Shown: positions 10,415-21,699 of the stretch, piece after piece | Layout of the letters: each line of letters starts with the position of its first letter | Position numbering within the stretch: the stretch's first letter is position 1 | Assembly: GCA_002633025.1 (NCBI GenBank) | Contig: NMRB01000045.1 | Span: 243,921-307,920, forward strand | Source of the DNA: Notospermus geniculatus | Lineage: Eukaryota; Nemertea; Pilidiophora; Heteronemertea; Lineidae | Reading direction: 5' to 3' | DNA length: 64,000 nt | The notes under the pieces: model-generated | What the model was told of the DNA's origin: nothing | The model's input: the letters and a program-made list of their open reading frames with translations, nothing else | Databases searched by the model: none | Position numbers and translations under genes: made by a program

Positions 10415-11254
10415 NNNNNNNNNNNNNNNNNNNNNNNNNNNNNNNNNNNNNNNNNNNNNNNNNNNNNNNNNNNNNNNNNNNNNNNNNNNNNNNNNNNNNN
10501 NNNNNNNNNNNNNNNNNNNNNNNNNNNNNNNNNNNNNNNNNNNNNNNNNNNNNNNNNNNNNNNNNNNNNNNNNNNNNNNNNNNNNNNNNNNNNNNNNNNN
10601 NNNNNNNNNNNNNNNNNNNNNNNNNNNNNNNNNNNNNNNNNNNNNNNNNNNNNNNNNNNNNNNNNNNNNNNNNNNNNNNNNNNNNNNNNNNNNNNNNNNN
10701 NNNNNNNNNNNNNNNNNNNNNNNNNNNNNNNNNNNNNNNNNNNNNNNNNNNNNNNNNNNNNNNNNNNNNNNNNNNNNNNNNNNNNNNNNNNNNNNNNNNN
10801 NNNNNNNNNNNNNNNNNNNNNNNNNNNNNNNNNNNNNNNNNNNNNNNNNNNNNNNNNNNNNNNNNNNNNNNNNNNNNNNNNNNNNNNNNNNNNNNNNNNN
10901 NNNNNNNNNNNNNNNNNNNNNNNNNNNNNNNNNNNNNNNNNNNNNNNNNNNNNNNNNNNNNNNNNNNNNNNNNNNNNNNNNNNNNNNNNNNNNNNNNNNN
11001 NNNNNNNNNNNNNNNNNNNNNNNNNNNNNNNNNNNNNNNNNNNNNNNNNNNNNNNNNNNNNNNNNNNNNNNNNNNNNNNNNNNNNNNNNNNNNNNNNNNN
11101 NNNNNNNNNNNNNNNNNNNNNNNNNNNNNNNNNNNNNNNNNNNNNNNNNNNNNNNNNNNNNNNNNNNNNNNNNNNNNNNNNNNNNNNNNNNNNNNNNNNN
11201 NNNNNNNNNNNNNNNNNNNNNNNNNNNNNNNNNNNNNNNNNNNNNNNNNNNNNN
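10415..11254. other. Assembly gap of 840 N
   Basis: All N. The gag-like frame on the minus strand runs into its right edge, so the rest of that retroelement probably lies in the gap. Confidence 0.99.
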
Positions 11255-12193
11255 TGCAAGCCCACGTCGCCACAGACTCCTTGTCATTTTGTTTGGCAAC
11301 ATAAAACTTTTCCATCAGTTTTTCTTGCGGAAGAACGTTACCATACACAATGTTGAACTTTTCAATGATCTGATGGACACCTGCCGCACAGCCGATGGAA
11401 ACTGCACAGAATTAACACCATGAGACATTGTGTTAGCAGGAGGCACACTGAGCTGACCAAGAATTCCCGATGAACCAGATGAAAATTTAACTCTTGGCGT
11501 ATGTGTTAATGTGGGCTCACCGGAAATTGTACATGCACCTGGTTCAGAGGAATGCGCCCCAGACTCTTTCAAAGCTGAACCACTCGTAGATGTGTTCCGC
11601 AAAATATGCGGCTTCAGTGTCGACGAACCCTTGGCAGTCAACGGATCTACTGAAACAGGAGGTAGATGGCCTGAATCACAACGCAATGGCTTATCCATTT
11701 CATATTCGGGAACAAAATTCTGCTGAGTGGAACTTAGTTTAGGCGTGAAATGCAATGGACTGCTATGCTTCAATTGAGGACTCATATTTTCTTTACCAAC
11801 AGGAGTTGCAGAAGTCCAATGCACCGATTGACCCAGCTGACGAGTGTTGGATCCAAAGACTGAACTACCTAAACTACCACGTGTCCGAGACAGACGATCC
11901 GCAATGTGCCCTCGGTATGGATTTACCACATCGGCACGAGGTGTGACATAAACTACAGATTCAGAAGTTACCTCACTCAATGCAGAAACCTGATTCGGTT
12001 CAACTGAAGGAGAAAGATGCCCTTCTTCCAACCTACGAAGAACATTGTCAGCAGTGCTCTCTCTGAAGAGAGCCTCTTCTCCCAACATTTCAAACAATCT
12101 TTGAAAAGTAGACGTGTCCATTTCTTTAATCTGCTGCAAAATTTCAGATGCCTTGATCTGTTCTTCTACACTACTTAAATCATGACTAGCCAT
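11255..12193 (-). pseudogene. LTR-retrotransposon gag remnant, partial
   Basis: A frame starting MASHDLSSVEEQIKASEIL at 12193 runs about 280 codons, rich in Ser and Thr, without a recognisable domain. Near 11400 the recognisable frame changes to one reading IIEKFNIVYGNVLPQEKLM and EKFYVAKQNDKESVATWA, then enters the gap. The pattern of acidic/Gln residues before W is typical of Ty3/Gypsy-type capsid C-terminal regions. The change of frame means a frameshift or sequence error. LTRs were not identified. A non-LTR origin is unlikely, but the superfamily is uncertain. Confidence 0.55.
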
Positions 12194-12238
12194 ATTGAAT
12201 GATGTACTTGTATTATTTAATATAGTGTCACAGGACAA

Positions 12239-13138
12239 TCAAACGATTAGCGAACTCAGAAGAACTAGTGTATATAACCACCACCAATAAACAATAAACT
12301 AATCTGTAAACAAGTACGTAAGCCTAATCTTAAGTGGTCAAGTGTAAACACATCGGGTACCATACATGCCATAGGCCTCTTGCACCAAGGTGGATGTAAA
12401 TGCTCAACAGAATAGTATATAGTAGGTCAATACGCTTGAATAAAAACTTCTAACAACCAACCAGGGCAATCACAAACATCACATGGGGTTATCTCACTTA
12501 TCGCACTCACATGACTACCAACCTATGTCATTTACACACGTTCAAAGCGCTGCAAGCATTACGTAAGTGTGACAGCATTGACTTCAAAGTCACTTAAGAA
12601 TATCAATACATGTATTTCATAAGCTGTCGGCCTACACCCAAAATCATTGAACCTACTAAATGGCTGGCATAATTATGGTCACAACTGACTAGGTAAACAC
12701 TTCGCACGCAAAGCCTACAAAACCTACACAACAATCTGTCCAATAGTGCATATAAAACGCAACACTGATTTCAATTCATAAAGTGCAAAAAGTGAATTAA
12801 TCACATCGACCATAACATTAAAACATAGTGAATTAAGTGAAAAGTACGAAATGACGCTCTAAAATGAATTTACAGATATTCAATTTAAAATCTTCGTCAA
12901 ACGCTGATTCCACGCCAGCCGTACATGATTTCATAAGTATCTTAGAGTAAAATTCAGTGAGATGTACATGTACACATAGCACCAAGCAAAAAAAACGTTC
13001 AACTTGTCCAAAATCACTCTTCTGGCCCAGAACTTCGGCCCGTAGGGAATTGGAACGTTTCCTAGTAACAACACGGCTGTTATAACGGCTATCATACAAC
13101 GTGCAACGAAACTGTCACTCGAAAGTGCGACGTACTAA
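12239..13138. other. No gene recognised
   Basis: AT-rich DNA upstream of the gag remnant, where its 5' LTR would be expected. I found no convincing repeat pair or primer-binding site. Confidence 0.4.
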
Positions 13139-13398
13139 CCGTAATGACGATCCCGACTCTCGCGACAACGTACCGACGTTTACGTACAGCGTACCGTAAT
13201 GACGATCCCGACTCTCGTGACAACGTACCGACGTTTACGTGCAGCGTACCGTAATGACGATCCCGACTCTCGTGACAACGTACCGACGTTTACGTACAGC
13301 GTACCGTAATGACGATCCCGACTCTCGTGACAACGTACCGACGTTTACGTACAGCGTATCGTAATGACGATCCCGACTCTCGTGACAACGTACCGACG
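13139..13398. repeat. 55-bp tandem repeat, ~4.7 copies
   Basis: Units starting CCGTAATGACGATCCCGACT recur at 13139, 13194, 13249, 13304 and 13359, exactly 55 bases apart, with only one or two changes each. Each unit has about nine CpG dinucleotides. The array stops at the N at 13399, so its true length is unknown and probably collapsed. Confidence 0.9.
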
Positions 13399-13433
13399 NC
13401 TACAACACAATACCATAATAAAATAACTAAAAC

Positions 13434-14304
13434 TCATTGAGACGTAACGCAGGGAACTAAAATAACTAAAGACTCATTAAAACAACATGGAACTATAACA
13501 CCTATCAGTACTTTTACAGTGTTGTGCGACTTGTATGAGCTGCAGGTCTGAGCTCTTGCTTTGAGAGCTGTTGGACGTTCAGTGAAAATCTCAAAGCAGT
13601 CAACTACGACTCTTGTGTTCTTCAAAAACCGATTTTGGAAGATGGCTGGCAGCTGCATCTCCTCATCTTCTCTTGTCCACATGACCAGGCCACCAATTGC
13701 TTTGTAGAGAACATCCAGCCATTTATGGATCTGACTGAAATCAGTGACCTGGAGACAGAAAACCTGTAAGCAAGATCCTGCCGTCTCTGTTTCCTCTTTT
13801 GCTGACTCGTTGCTGTCTTGTTGGTGAGATTAAGACACAACTTCACTAACACAATCAAAATTTCATTTTCTGGTTCCAAGTTGTGGCGCTGTGGGCGTTC
13901 TGCTTGGGGTTTCTTTGCAACATAATTGATCAGTTGATGCAGTGTGGAAAAATTTGGCAACCCAGTGTCTTGTCATCATCATTTTGTAGACATTCAAATC
14001 CAAACTTGTGGTCCTTCAACTCTCTTCTCAGTTCCTCATTTTTCGTTATCAAGCCTTTTAAATTTGTTTCCATGCATTGGACTTCTTGTGCTAAATGTTC
14101 ATTTTGTTCTTCCAGTCGTCTGATTTCTTCTCGCAGTTCTTTCACTTTTTCTTCAAACATCTTATTTGTCTCTTTCTGGTGCAGCAGCTGGTATTCCATA
14201 TTTATGGTCCCCACTCCACAAGTGGGGACCATACTGATTTTACTCAGGTTCTTGTTCTTCCCAGTTTTTTCTTCCACGGGTGAGTTTCCTACCAAATCAG
14301 CCAA
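13434..14304 (-). pseudogene. DDE_Tnp_4-type (Harbinger-like) transposase remnant
   Basis: Three successive frames together resemble the start of a PIF/Harbinger-like transposase. The first holds a coiled coil (EEKVKELREEIRRLEEQNEH). The second has PNFSTLHQLINYV, ENEILIVLVKLCLNL and DLAYRFSVSRSLIS, which fits the helix-turn-helix that precedes DDE_Tnp_4. The third has TRVVVDCFEIFTERPT and AQTCSSYKSHNTVKVLIGV, which fits the first catalytic Asp region (D in VDCFEIF). Frame changes near 13960 and 13660 break it, and the sequence ends near 13434 before the second Asp and the Glu. Family assignment is from remembered motifs. Confidence 0.6.
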
Positions 14305-14945
14305 ACTGCTGGATCAACTAAAAATCCATTTGTATAGACTCATACTCATTGATAATAATTTCATCTACGTCTGCGACACAAAAAATTCAAACATTTTACC
14401 GTTTCAATGCTTTTGAAAGCATTTTTGTTGAATGTTTTGCAAAATGATAATGAAGTTGAGCTTTGCTGAGGTCAAGTTGAAATCAGCCAATGGCATGCCA
14501 TCTTTGTGTGTAAGCACTTTATAAGATACATCATCAGAACTTTCATCCATGATGACATCAGATTGATGCTATCAAAAATATATAACACCAAAAATATAAC
14601 TCGAAACCTGCAAATCTAGCTACTTTCTTTCACCAAATAACGCTATCAGCCCAGCATTTTCTTGTGATTTCTATATCTTAATCGAAAATAGAAGTCTTTT
14701 CCTACCACATGAGACTTGTCTGACGAGTCAGTTCCCCGAAATAGGTGAGATACAGGGCTCCAAAGATGGGTTGTTTCGGCTTGTTTTCGGCATTTCGTGC
14801 AGCCCCCTTCCCGACCGATCAGTTTACTTGCTTGCCGTAAGATGGCACTCTAACGAGATCGCCAACTCTCATTGGTTGTGTTACAAGGCTTCACTCCAAA
14901 TATGCAAAAAGCTGATCGTGAGCGCCATCTGCTCAGAGGACATGA

Positions 14946-15625
14946 ACGGATCATGCACTTTGAGCAAACCGTAAGAGGTATTTCCTTGAAACTTAGTTTC
15001 TTTGAAACTTGGTTTCGGGTTTCTTAGAAACCCGATTCCTATTTCATATTCTTTGAAACTTGGCACACATATACCTTGGACCAAAACATAATCAATGATG
15101 ACAAACTTTGAGATGCAGCTGTTATGTAACACCTAGCAACCACCATAGCAACGTATTGTTTTCTGGTTTTAAAGGGTTTTCTTGCCCCAAAAGGGGTCAA
15201 ACATCATTCAGCATGGTTGTCTGTTGCAACATAGTTCTGATTAAAATCCCACTGCATCATTATTACATAATATGATTGCATAATTGTGTTTACTGTTGTC
15301 ACCACAGTGACCTATTGTTTTCTGGTTTTAAGGCATTTCCCCCCTTAGAAAGAGGTAAAATACCATTTAACATGATTGTCTAAATTGCAGCATAGATAAA
15401 GATGAATCCCACTGCATCATTATTACATAATCTGATTGCATATTATCTGTTGTCACCATAGCATCCTAGTGTTTTGAGGTTGTAACAGGATCCCCTCCCA
15501 ATGAGTGGTCAAACATCATTCAACATGGTTGTCTTTTGCAGCATAGATGAGATAAATCCCACTGCGTCATTGTTACATAATGCAGTTGCATAATTATCTG
15601 TTGTCATCATAGTAGCCCCCTTTTG
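14946..15625. repeat. Left arm of the foldback, ~155-bp tandem units
   Basis: Unit landmarks CACCATAG/CACCACAG/CATCATAG occur at 15141, 15300, 15454 and 15605. Each unit has a run like CCCCAAAAGGGGTCAAACA followed by GCATCATT. Confidence 0.75.
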
Positions 15626-16703
15626 AAAGATTATATTCTGCTTTTTCATTCTGTTACTGATTTCCTTAAGAACAAAGATACAGAATCTCTCGTTTCACAT
15701 ATAAACTAACAAGGCAAGACCCTTAAACGCCAAGCATATCAATGGTTCGTTCGGTGAGATTTACTAAAGCAGCCTACCTACCTATCATCAACCAGAATTA
15801 CTTGCATTGCAGTGGTAGTACGGCATTTCCAATGCATGATCTGTCCTTTTTTTTGTCCCCATGCAAGCCATTTCATCCCAGAGGATACTTCATCCCTAAG
15901 GTTCATCATTTTCAACTTTTCTCAGCACAAGACAGTAGCTACGTGAACATAAAATTTTGAACAGGGAATTCTTGAACTTTTCCTGCCTTATTTGATAGAG
16001 TCCATTGAATGAAGAAGGTAGGTTTTTAAATTTTTAAAATCGGTGCACCGGTTACTGAATTACGGCCCAGGAAAGTTGGCGCGATGGACGTTTTTTTTGG
16101 AAAAGCGTACTGCGACTTAGCATAGGGAACTTCAAGATGAAATGGACCCTTAATTTATGCATAGAGCAGAGAAATTTCAGATAAATCATCACCATTCAGT
16201 GAAAAAACAACATATTTCAGTCAAATTTGGCATTCTGAATTATTTTTATATGGCGAATCAGAATCCGTCATCAAAATCGTCAAAAAATGCAAATTAATCA
16301 TTCTCATTAACATAATTAATGATTAGTTTGCATATCATTAACAATGTGCTGTACTAGCGAATTCAGTTATGTTGTTTATTGCTTAATACCACCAGGTAAT
16401 GTGTCCTCTGTGTATTATACCCTTACTACACGTCAACATTATCAATACTAGAGACGCACAGGGTTACCATGGTTACATGGCCTCTATTTGAAAACTAATA
16501 TGGCCGCCCAGAAACTAAAATGGCCGCCGCGTCTAAAAATGACTTGTGTCTTTTTGAAAGAAGTGGCATCTTTTCACCACCCCCACTTGTGATACCTCAA
16601 ATTAAAGCTTGTGCAATGGAGATCACTATTCCTTGACAACTGGCACCAAATTAAGGAGTATGTATTGGCAATTTCCCAGTAAATGAATTTCAGTGTGTGT
16701 CCA
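15626..16703. other. Interior of the foldback without a recognised gene
   Basis: AT-rich. A palindromic stretch with repeated ATTAATGAT lies near 16310. Near 16495-16530 ATGGCCGCC occurs twice, resembling YY1-type sites. I see no convincing exon. Confidence 0.4.
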
Positions 16704-17946
16704 TCAGGTCCATAAAAGCGTCGATAGGGATCCAACAGAACCATCCTCATTTGTAGTTGCTATAGACAGTTCCCTATCACCATCACCATGATCACATGAA
16801 CATACACAGTTCTCTACATCCCCTCGATCCTTTTCATCTGATGCTTTCACTTGTTTTACTTCTTCCGACTCGGTATTTTCACCCGTATCCATGGTATCTG
16901 CCCGTAACTTGTGTAACTTTTCAGTTTCTGTGCATCCCGCTTTCTTTTCCTTTCATCATCCCTCTCACTGGTAACCTTTACTAAATCCATCCTAAGTTGG
17001 TCAATCTCTGTTTGTTTGTCCTGAAGTTGCATTTCATGTGCTAGTTTCAGTGTCTTAATCTTTTGTTTTGCAATATTAAGTCTTTTCTTAACATTTTTCA
17101 ACCTCTGATTTCCAATGCATTTCACCAAATTGTCCAACTCTACTTTTTTCTCCCTGATGTTTTCGTCCAAATTCTCCAGAAACTTTTCTTTCTTCTGTAT
17201 TTTGTATTCGACTAAATTGTGCGATTTTAGATTCTCATTTACAGAAATGGAGCGAATACAGGCAGAAGGTTCTGGGGTAGCAGAATTTTCCGAAGGAACT
17301 GATGACACTGGTGACAAAATTTGTTTCCCCACTGTATTGTCAAAAGAATGACCTGTATCATCCACAGCAGATGTGGAGGGAGCTAGAGAAGATTCTGGTT
17401 TAATCACTGGCAACATGAAGGGCTCCTGCAGAAACTCGCCCAGTTTCTTTCCCCTGAGTAATTTTTTCTGTTTTTCCAGTTGAAACAGTTTTGTCTTCAC
17501 ACTATTTGGATTAGTTCTAGCGACTTCACCAGGGGTAAACAACTGAAGCACTGTAGATGTTGAAACGGATGTAGATGCCTTGTTCACAGATTCTAGAAAT
17601 TCCTTCACCTCAAGAACCACTCCATTTTTCACTTCATGTTGAGACGAAATTTCCCGAATATGAATTTCCTTACTGATCATGTTCATGTAAATCCCAGCAG
17701 CATCGCAGAAAACACCCAATGATTGCCGGACATTCTCTACCTTTTCTGAAAAAAAATAGAATTGACATTTCATTTTAAATTTGACCCCCTCCCCCACTGA
17801 ACCGTGACAAAATTCATCACTACACCCTGTTGTCTGGTTGTGTACATGACACCGAGTCGACAAAGTTCTTCAATTCAAGAACATAGAGGTCTCCATTCTG
17901 TCAGTATCAGAGGGCACCTTTCAAACTTACCCTGATCTTCATCCAT
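16704..17946 (-). CDS. Unrecognised coiled-coil protein, two exons
   Basis: Exon 1 (17931-17946) reads MDEDQ and ends at a consensus GTAAGT donor. Exon 2 starts at 17745 after a T-rich tract and CAG, and the join keeps frame (…DQEKVENVRQSLGVFC). The protein is about 330-400 residues. The N-terminal 110 residues are globular (CDAAGIYMNMISKEIHIREI). A Ser/Pro-rich linker follows, then a long charged coiled coil near residues 200-290 (KKVELDNLVKCIGNQRL, KQTEIDQLRMDLVKVTSERD). Near 16915 the frame switches: the first frame stops at 16856, while another frame carries an acidic tail (MDTGENTESEEVKQ…) to 16704. A one-base indel or a sequencing error would explain it. I do not recognise the family. 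It lies wholly inside the foldback element. Confidence 0.5.
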
Positions 17947-18042
17947 AATTGCCAACAGTGTGACATTCATTCACAGGCTAGCTGGACTAGGTTGGTCTAC
18001 TGAAAAATCAACAGGTTACTGAGTTAAAACTTATACTCATGA
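17894..18042. repeat. ~150-bp tandem duplication including exon 1, copy 1
   Basis: This copy carries the intact ATG and donor of the coiled-coil gene. A second copy lies at 18088-18240, where TTATGGATG has become TTAGGATG, so that start codon is lost while the donor remains. Confidence 0.75.
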
Positions 18043-18087
18043 TATCTGTGTATGACACTGTGTCGGTAAGTTGTGTACAGCTCTGCA

Positions 18088-18240
18088 TCTGCCACAATCA
18101 GATGGCACCTTTCAAACTTACCCTGATCTTCATCCTAAGTGCCAACAGTCTAACATAACATTCATTCAGAGGCTAGCTGGACTAGGTTGGTCTGCTGAAA
18201 AATAAACGAGTTACTGAGTGAAAACTTATACTCATGATAC
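18088..18240. repeat. ~150-bp tandem duplication including exon 1, copy 2 (start lost)
   Basis: Matches 17894-18042 with scattered changes and small indels. Confidence 0.75.
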
Positions 18241-18424
18241 TGACAATACCTGCTACTCTGAAAAACCTACCAACCGAGGTTAGGCTTTATCAAGTGAAGA
18301 GATGAGTGAAACATCAACACTTGGATGGGTGACAACCAGACCGACAAACACATTCCTTGATTATGAATCGAGAGAGGAAGCGGCAAATAAAGGGTTAATT
18401 CCCTATAAGAATGGCCCTATAAGA

Positions 18425-18830
18425 ACGGGTGGATAGCCAGATGGACAGACACCTTCCCTTCAGAGACTGCCCTGAAGTGGTCCCCTTGATGCCATGGGTA
18501 TGCAAGGGTTAAAATGACAGGTAAATTGCAAATGTATGTGTCAGCACCCCTATGACATTTATGTATATGAATGGACAGATGGCCAGCCAGATGGAGACAC
18601 CCTTACCATGAAGACCTATCATGTCCTGGGTATTCGAGTGGAGTAGCCAACAAAGGGTTAAAGGCAGATAAATTACAAATAATGTGTCAGCATTCCCTAA
18701 ATGGATGGACAGGATGGTTGATGGACGGACGGCCAGATGGAAGGACACCCATACCGGTATGCATAAGATGCTAATCATCTCAAGGGTGGAGTTGACAAGG
18801 GTTAAAAGAATAAGTGAGTTACGGTAGACC
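18425..18830. repeat. Degenerate tandem repeat, unit ~150 bp
   Basis: Three diverged units share GGATGGACAGATGGCCAG, GGGTTAAA and GTGTCAGCA landmarks. Short GGAC/GATG runs lie inside. No coding content. Confidence 0.6.
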
Positions 18831-19194
18831 TAATGTGAGTGAAGTAGCCAAACAGGGGTTAAAAGGACCGGTAGGTCAGACATGTGGTGTGACAGATAAT
18901 ATTCCCCAATTGCATGTTTGATTGAGAAAAATGAACAGCACAGAAACCAAATAATAAAGCTGGTTGGCCTATACTCTTTTTATTTGAGTAGGCCTACTGT
19001 GAAGATGAAAAAAATGGGCAAAACCTGCTTGATATTTGGCATAATTAATTTCTCCTAGCTTGTCTAGTTGTATTTGTGCATTAAAAATAAGACACCACGA
19101 TGCACAGCTGATAGATTACGTTTGATGATAAAACCAGCACAAAATGTCAACAAAAGTTTGACATGGCAAGCACATGTCATTGTTTACAATTTCT

Positions 19195-19400
19195 CAGTGC
19201 GTATTGATGACGTCGCACCAATCACGGCAAGCGTAGCTGATCACGTGACCTATTTATCAACGTCATAATCCGTGTCCATGGTGAGCACATGGCGTTAATG
19301 TTGACAACGTTGAGGCAGGCATCAATGACGTCGCGCCAATCACGACAGGCGACGCTGATCAGGTGACCTATTACGCCGCGTCATCGTTCGGGCATATTAT
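19195..19400. promoter_or_regulatory. Duplicated CRE/CCAAT promoter-like block
   Basis: GATGACGTCGCACCAATCACG near 19205 and AATGACGTCGCGCCAATCACG near 19325 are two copies of one module about 120 bases apart. Each is followed by CTGATCA(C/G)GTGACCTATT. The mix of a CRE half, a CCAAT box and an E-box-like CACGTGAC is typical of CpG-type promoters. It lies 30 bases before a plausible first exon on + and upstream of the coiled-coil gene on -, so it could be bidirectional. Confidence 0.5.
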
Positions 19401-19432
19401 GGGATGTAACGGCTTGTGTTTCGGCTTTTGAA

Positions 19433-19500
19433 ATGGGGCTAGGACGGGTGGAAGATTGGGTCCCTACGGCTTTATTCCTGGATGGATTTTTTGAAAACAG
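19433..19500 (+). CDS. Probable first coding exon, unknown protein
   Basis: ATG at 19433 opens MGLGRVEDWVPTALFLDGFF and continues to ENR, ending AG|GTATGT at 19500, a consensus donor. It lies immediately downstream of the CRE/CCAAT block. I could not find the following exons; they may lie beyond the foldback arm at 20829. No family recognised. Confidence 0.4.
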
Positions 19501-19823
19501 GTATGTCCGTAATCTACAGATCACACTTCTTACAGCTGCTATGTGAAACGCTTTGAAAAACCCATGTCGGCACGCTCCTGAGCCGCTAGACTTTGGACGA
19601 TCCTAGCAGACGAACGGCTGTACCAAATCGGCTGGTTCAAGTTCCGGGCTGTAGATGATTCTCTCTCCCGATTCGTCAGAAAATTTCGTGGAAATTAATC
19701 ACGTGGTCACTTCGTACGATCATTTTTTTCAAAACAGTGCGAGCCCGGCGCTGTTCAAAATGCCGCGACATTGGCGTTGCGTTTTTTGACGTCTTTGTTG
19801 TTCTTCATCTTGAAATTTCATCC

Positions 19824-19947
19824 AAACGCAGCGGAGAAGAAATATCAAAATCACACAGATGACAGTTTTAGTGATCTTTACTACTAAACGCAGCGGAGAA
19901 GAAATATCAAAATCACACAGATGACAGTTTTAGTGATCTTTACTACT
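19824..19947. repeat. 62-bp perfect tandem duplication
   Basis: Units starting AAACGCAGCGGAGAAGAAAT at 19824 and 19886 are identical, indicating a recent duplication. Confidence 0.9.
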
Positions 19948-20179
19948 GACATATATGTTTTATTGCGAGAAATGAAATATTTCATGAAGTAATTGATGGC
20001 TAGATGTGACAGTATAGAATTTCCCCTAAATGTCCAATGACGTCAGCCGGGCCTATTCACGTAGCTAAAGACAGGCATGTTTTGGGATGGCTTTTCCCAG
20101 ACAATGAATTGTTCAAAGACAATTGTCCGGGGATAGACATGGCAGATCATTCACTGCAGGATGTATCATCCAGAAACAG

Positions 20180-20829
20180 ATAATCATGTTAAATATGATG
20201 TTTTACCCCTTTCTCAGAGGGGAACCCCTTAAAACCAGAAAACAATAGGTTGCTGGTGGTCACAACAGATAATTGTGCAATCAGATTTTGTAATAATGAT
20301 GTAGTGGAATTCATCTTTATCTATGCTGCAACAGATAATCATGTTAAATGATGTTTGACCCCTTTCTCAGAGGGGAACCCCTTAAATCCAGAAAACAATA
20401 GGTCGCTGGTGGTGACAACAGATAATTATGCAATCAGATTATGAAATAATGATGCAGTGGGATTCATCTTATTTTATCGTATTTTACCTCTTTCTAAGAG
20501 GGGAAATGCCTTAAAACCAGAAAACAATAGGTCGCTGTGGTGGCAACAGTAAACACAATTATGCAATCATATTATGTAATAATGATGCAGTGGGATTTTA
20601 ATCAAAGCTATGCTGTAACAGACAACCATGCTGAATGATGTTTGACCCCTTTTGGGGCAAGAAAACCCTTTAAAATCAGAAAACAATAGGTTGCTATGGT
20701 GGTTGCTGGGTGTTACGTAACAGCTGCATCTCAAAGTTTGTCATCATTGATTATGTTTTGGTCCAAGGTATATGTGTACCAAGTTTCAAAGAAATATCTC
20801 TTACGGTTTGCTCAAAGTGCACGATCCGT
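20180..20829. repeat. Right arm of the foldback, ~155-bp tandem units
   Basis: Inverted counterpart of 14946-15625. Units carry CCAGAAAACAATAGGT(T/C)GCT and AATAATGATG(C/T)AGTGG. Confidence 0.75.
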
Positions 20830-20889
20830 AAGTTGGTCTCTTATCCTTCCAGCCCCTTTACATTTAATAAACAGGATAACACAACTTAC

Positions 20890-21659
20890 CCTCATTTGCT
20901 GACACCTTGGCAGTTGGCAATGATGGCCTTTTCTCCTTCTTGAAAGCATTAGAATTCCCTCCTTTCAGGGAGTGAGTCATCAGTCTCCTTAGTGAAACAC
21001 GCCGAAAGGAGGTCATTCGTCAATGAGCGTGCTGAATCCTTTGGCCTTTTAACTGACAGCCGAATGGCTTCAGCACTTACCAGCTCTTCTCCGTCGACAA
21101 TTAGCTGGAAGTAAATTTATTTGACAGTATAACTACGAAAGTGGAAAACAATCATTTTTGGCATTTAATCCACAAACATTCTGTAAAAAATTCTTCAAAG
21201 AGGTCTTGAAGTTTGTGCATTCAGATAACATGCCTGGGGGGGGGGGGGGGNGGTTACAATATAACAACAAGTGTAAGATTATGATGTGAAAAATGACACA
21301 ATGGTTGGAATTATGACTGTCGACAATCATTACATTTACAGTTACTTTACCTCATGTACCTACCGGCAAAATATCCAATTCTGAATCTTGTTCCGACGAA
21401 GGTGAGTCGTTCGTGACATTTCCCTTCAATTCCTTCACAGCAGATTGTGGAGTAGTTTTGGACACGGTGGAGCGTATTGGGGTGCCGCATTTTGGTTGAC
21501 CAGTGAAGGGAGATTTTCCACTGTCCTTAACCATGTTGACAATCACACAAAATCATCACTGCCATTGCTACCTTTACTGACTAACCTCATCTGCTGCAGC
21601 AGGCTTGGTAATCCTGAATTTACAGAAAAAAGGTACCTGTTCCTGAATTCGTAATCCAT
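20890..21659 (-). CDS. BEN-domain-like gene model, four exons, frameshifted
   Basis: The proposed exons are 21637-21659 (MDYEFRN), 21586-21613, 21364-21525 and 20890-21104, with frame-compatible GT-AG joins. The third exon is Ser/Thr-rich (SPSSEQDSELDILP). The fourth reads LIVDGEELVSAEAIRLSVKR, then DSARSLTNDLLSACFTKETD, and meets a stop after PERREF; one base over, the frame continues AFKKEKRPSLPTAKVSANEG. This alternation of a helix with ARSL…LL.ACFTKE and a KEKRP…P.KV tail fits a BEN domain, which binds DNA or chromatin proteins. The break lies in an AGGAGGG run and could be a mutation or a sequence error. A second usable donor (CTG|GTAAGT) sits early in exon four. Assignment is moderate. 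Confidence 0.4.
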
Positions 21660-21699
21660 CATTTAAACGAATACCCGAATAAGTGGCTTACATTAAATT

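Larger units (their letters stand above)
14946..20829. mobile_element. Large foldback element with tandem-repeat arms
   Basis: A left arm at 14946-~15625 and a right arm at ~20180-20829 are inverted copies. Both begin at ACGGATC(A/G)TGCACTTTGAGCA and share AACATAATCAATGATGACAA. The inner part of each arm is three to four tandem units of 150-160 bp marked by TATTGTTTTCTGGTTTTAA and by TGCATCATTATTACATAAT. The left arm has about 70 extra bases. The middle holds a coiled-coil gene, a promoter-like block and a first exon. The architecture resembles foldback elements such as sea urchin TU or Drosophila FB, but 5.9 kb with genes inside is large. No target duplication was found at the outermost match. 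Confidence 0.6.

Noticed and set aside
10209-11423. Long apparent open frames on both strands across the gap
   Set aside because: They consist almost wholly of N codons; there is no sequence to support a protein.
21235-21251. G-run as a quadruplex or regulatory tract
   Set aside because: It abuts an N and looks like a homopolymer where assembly failed.
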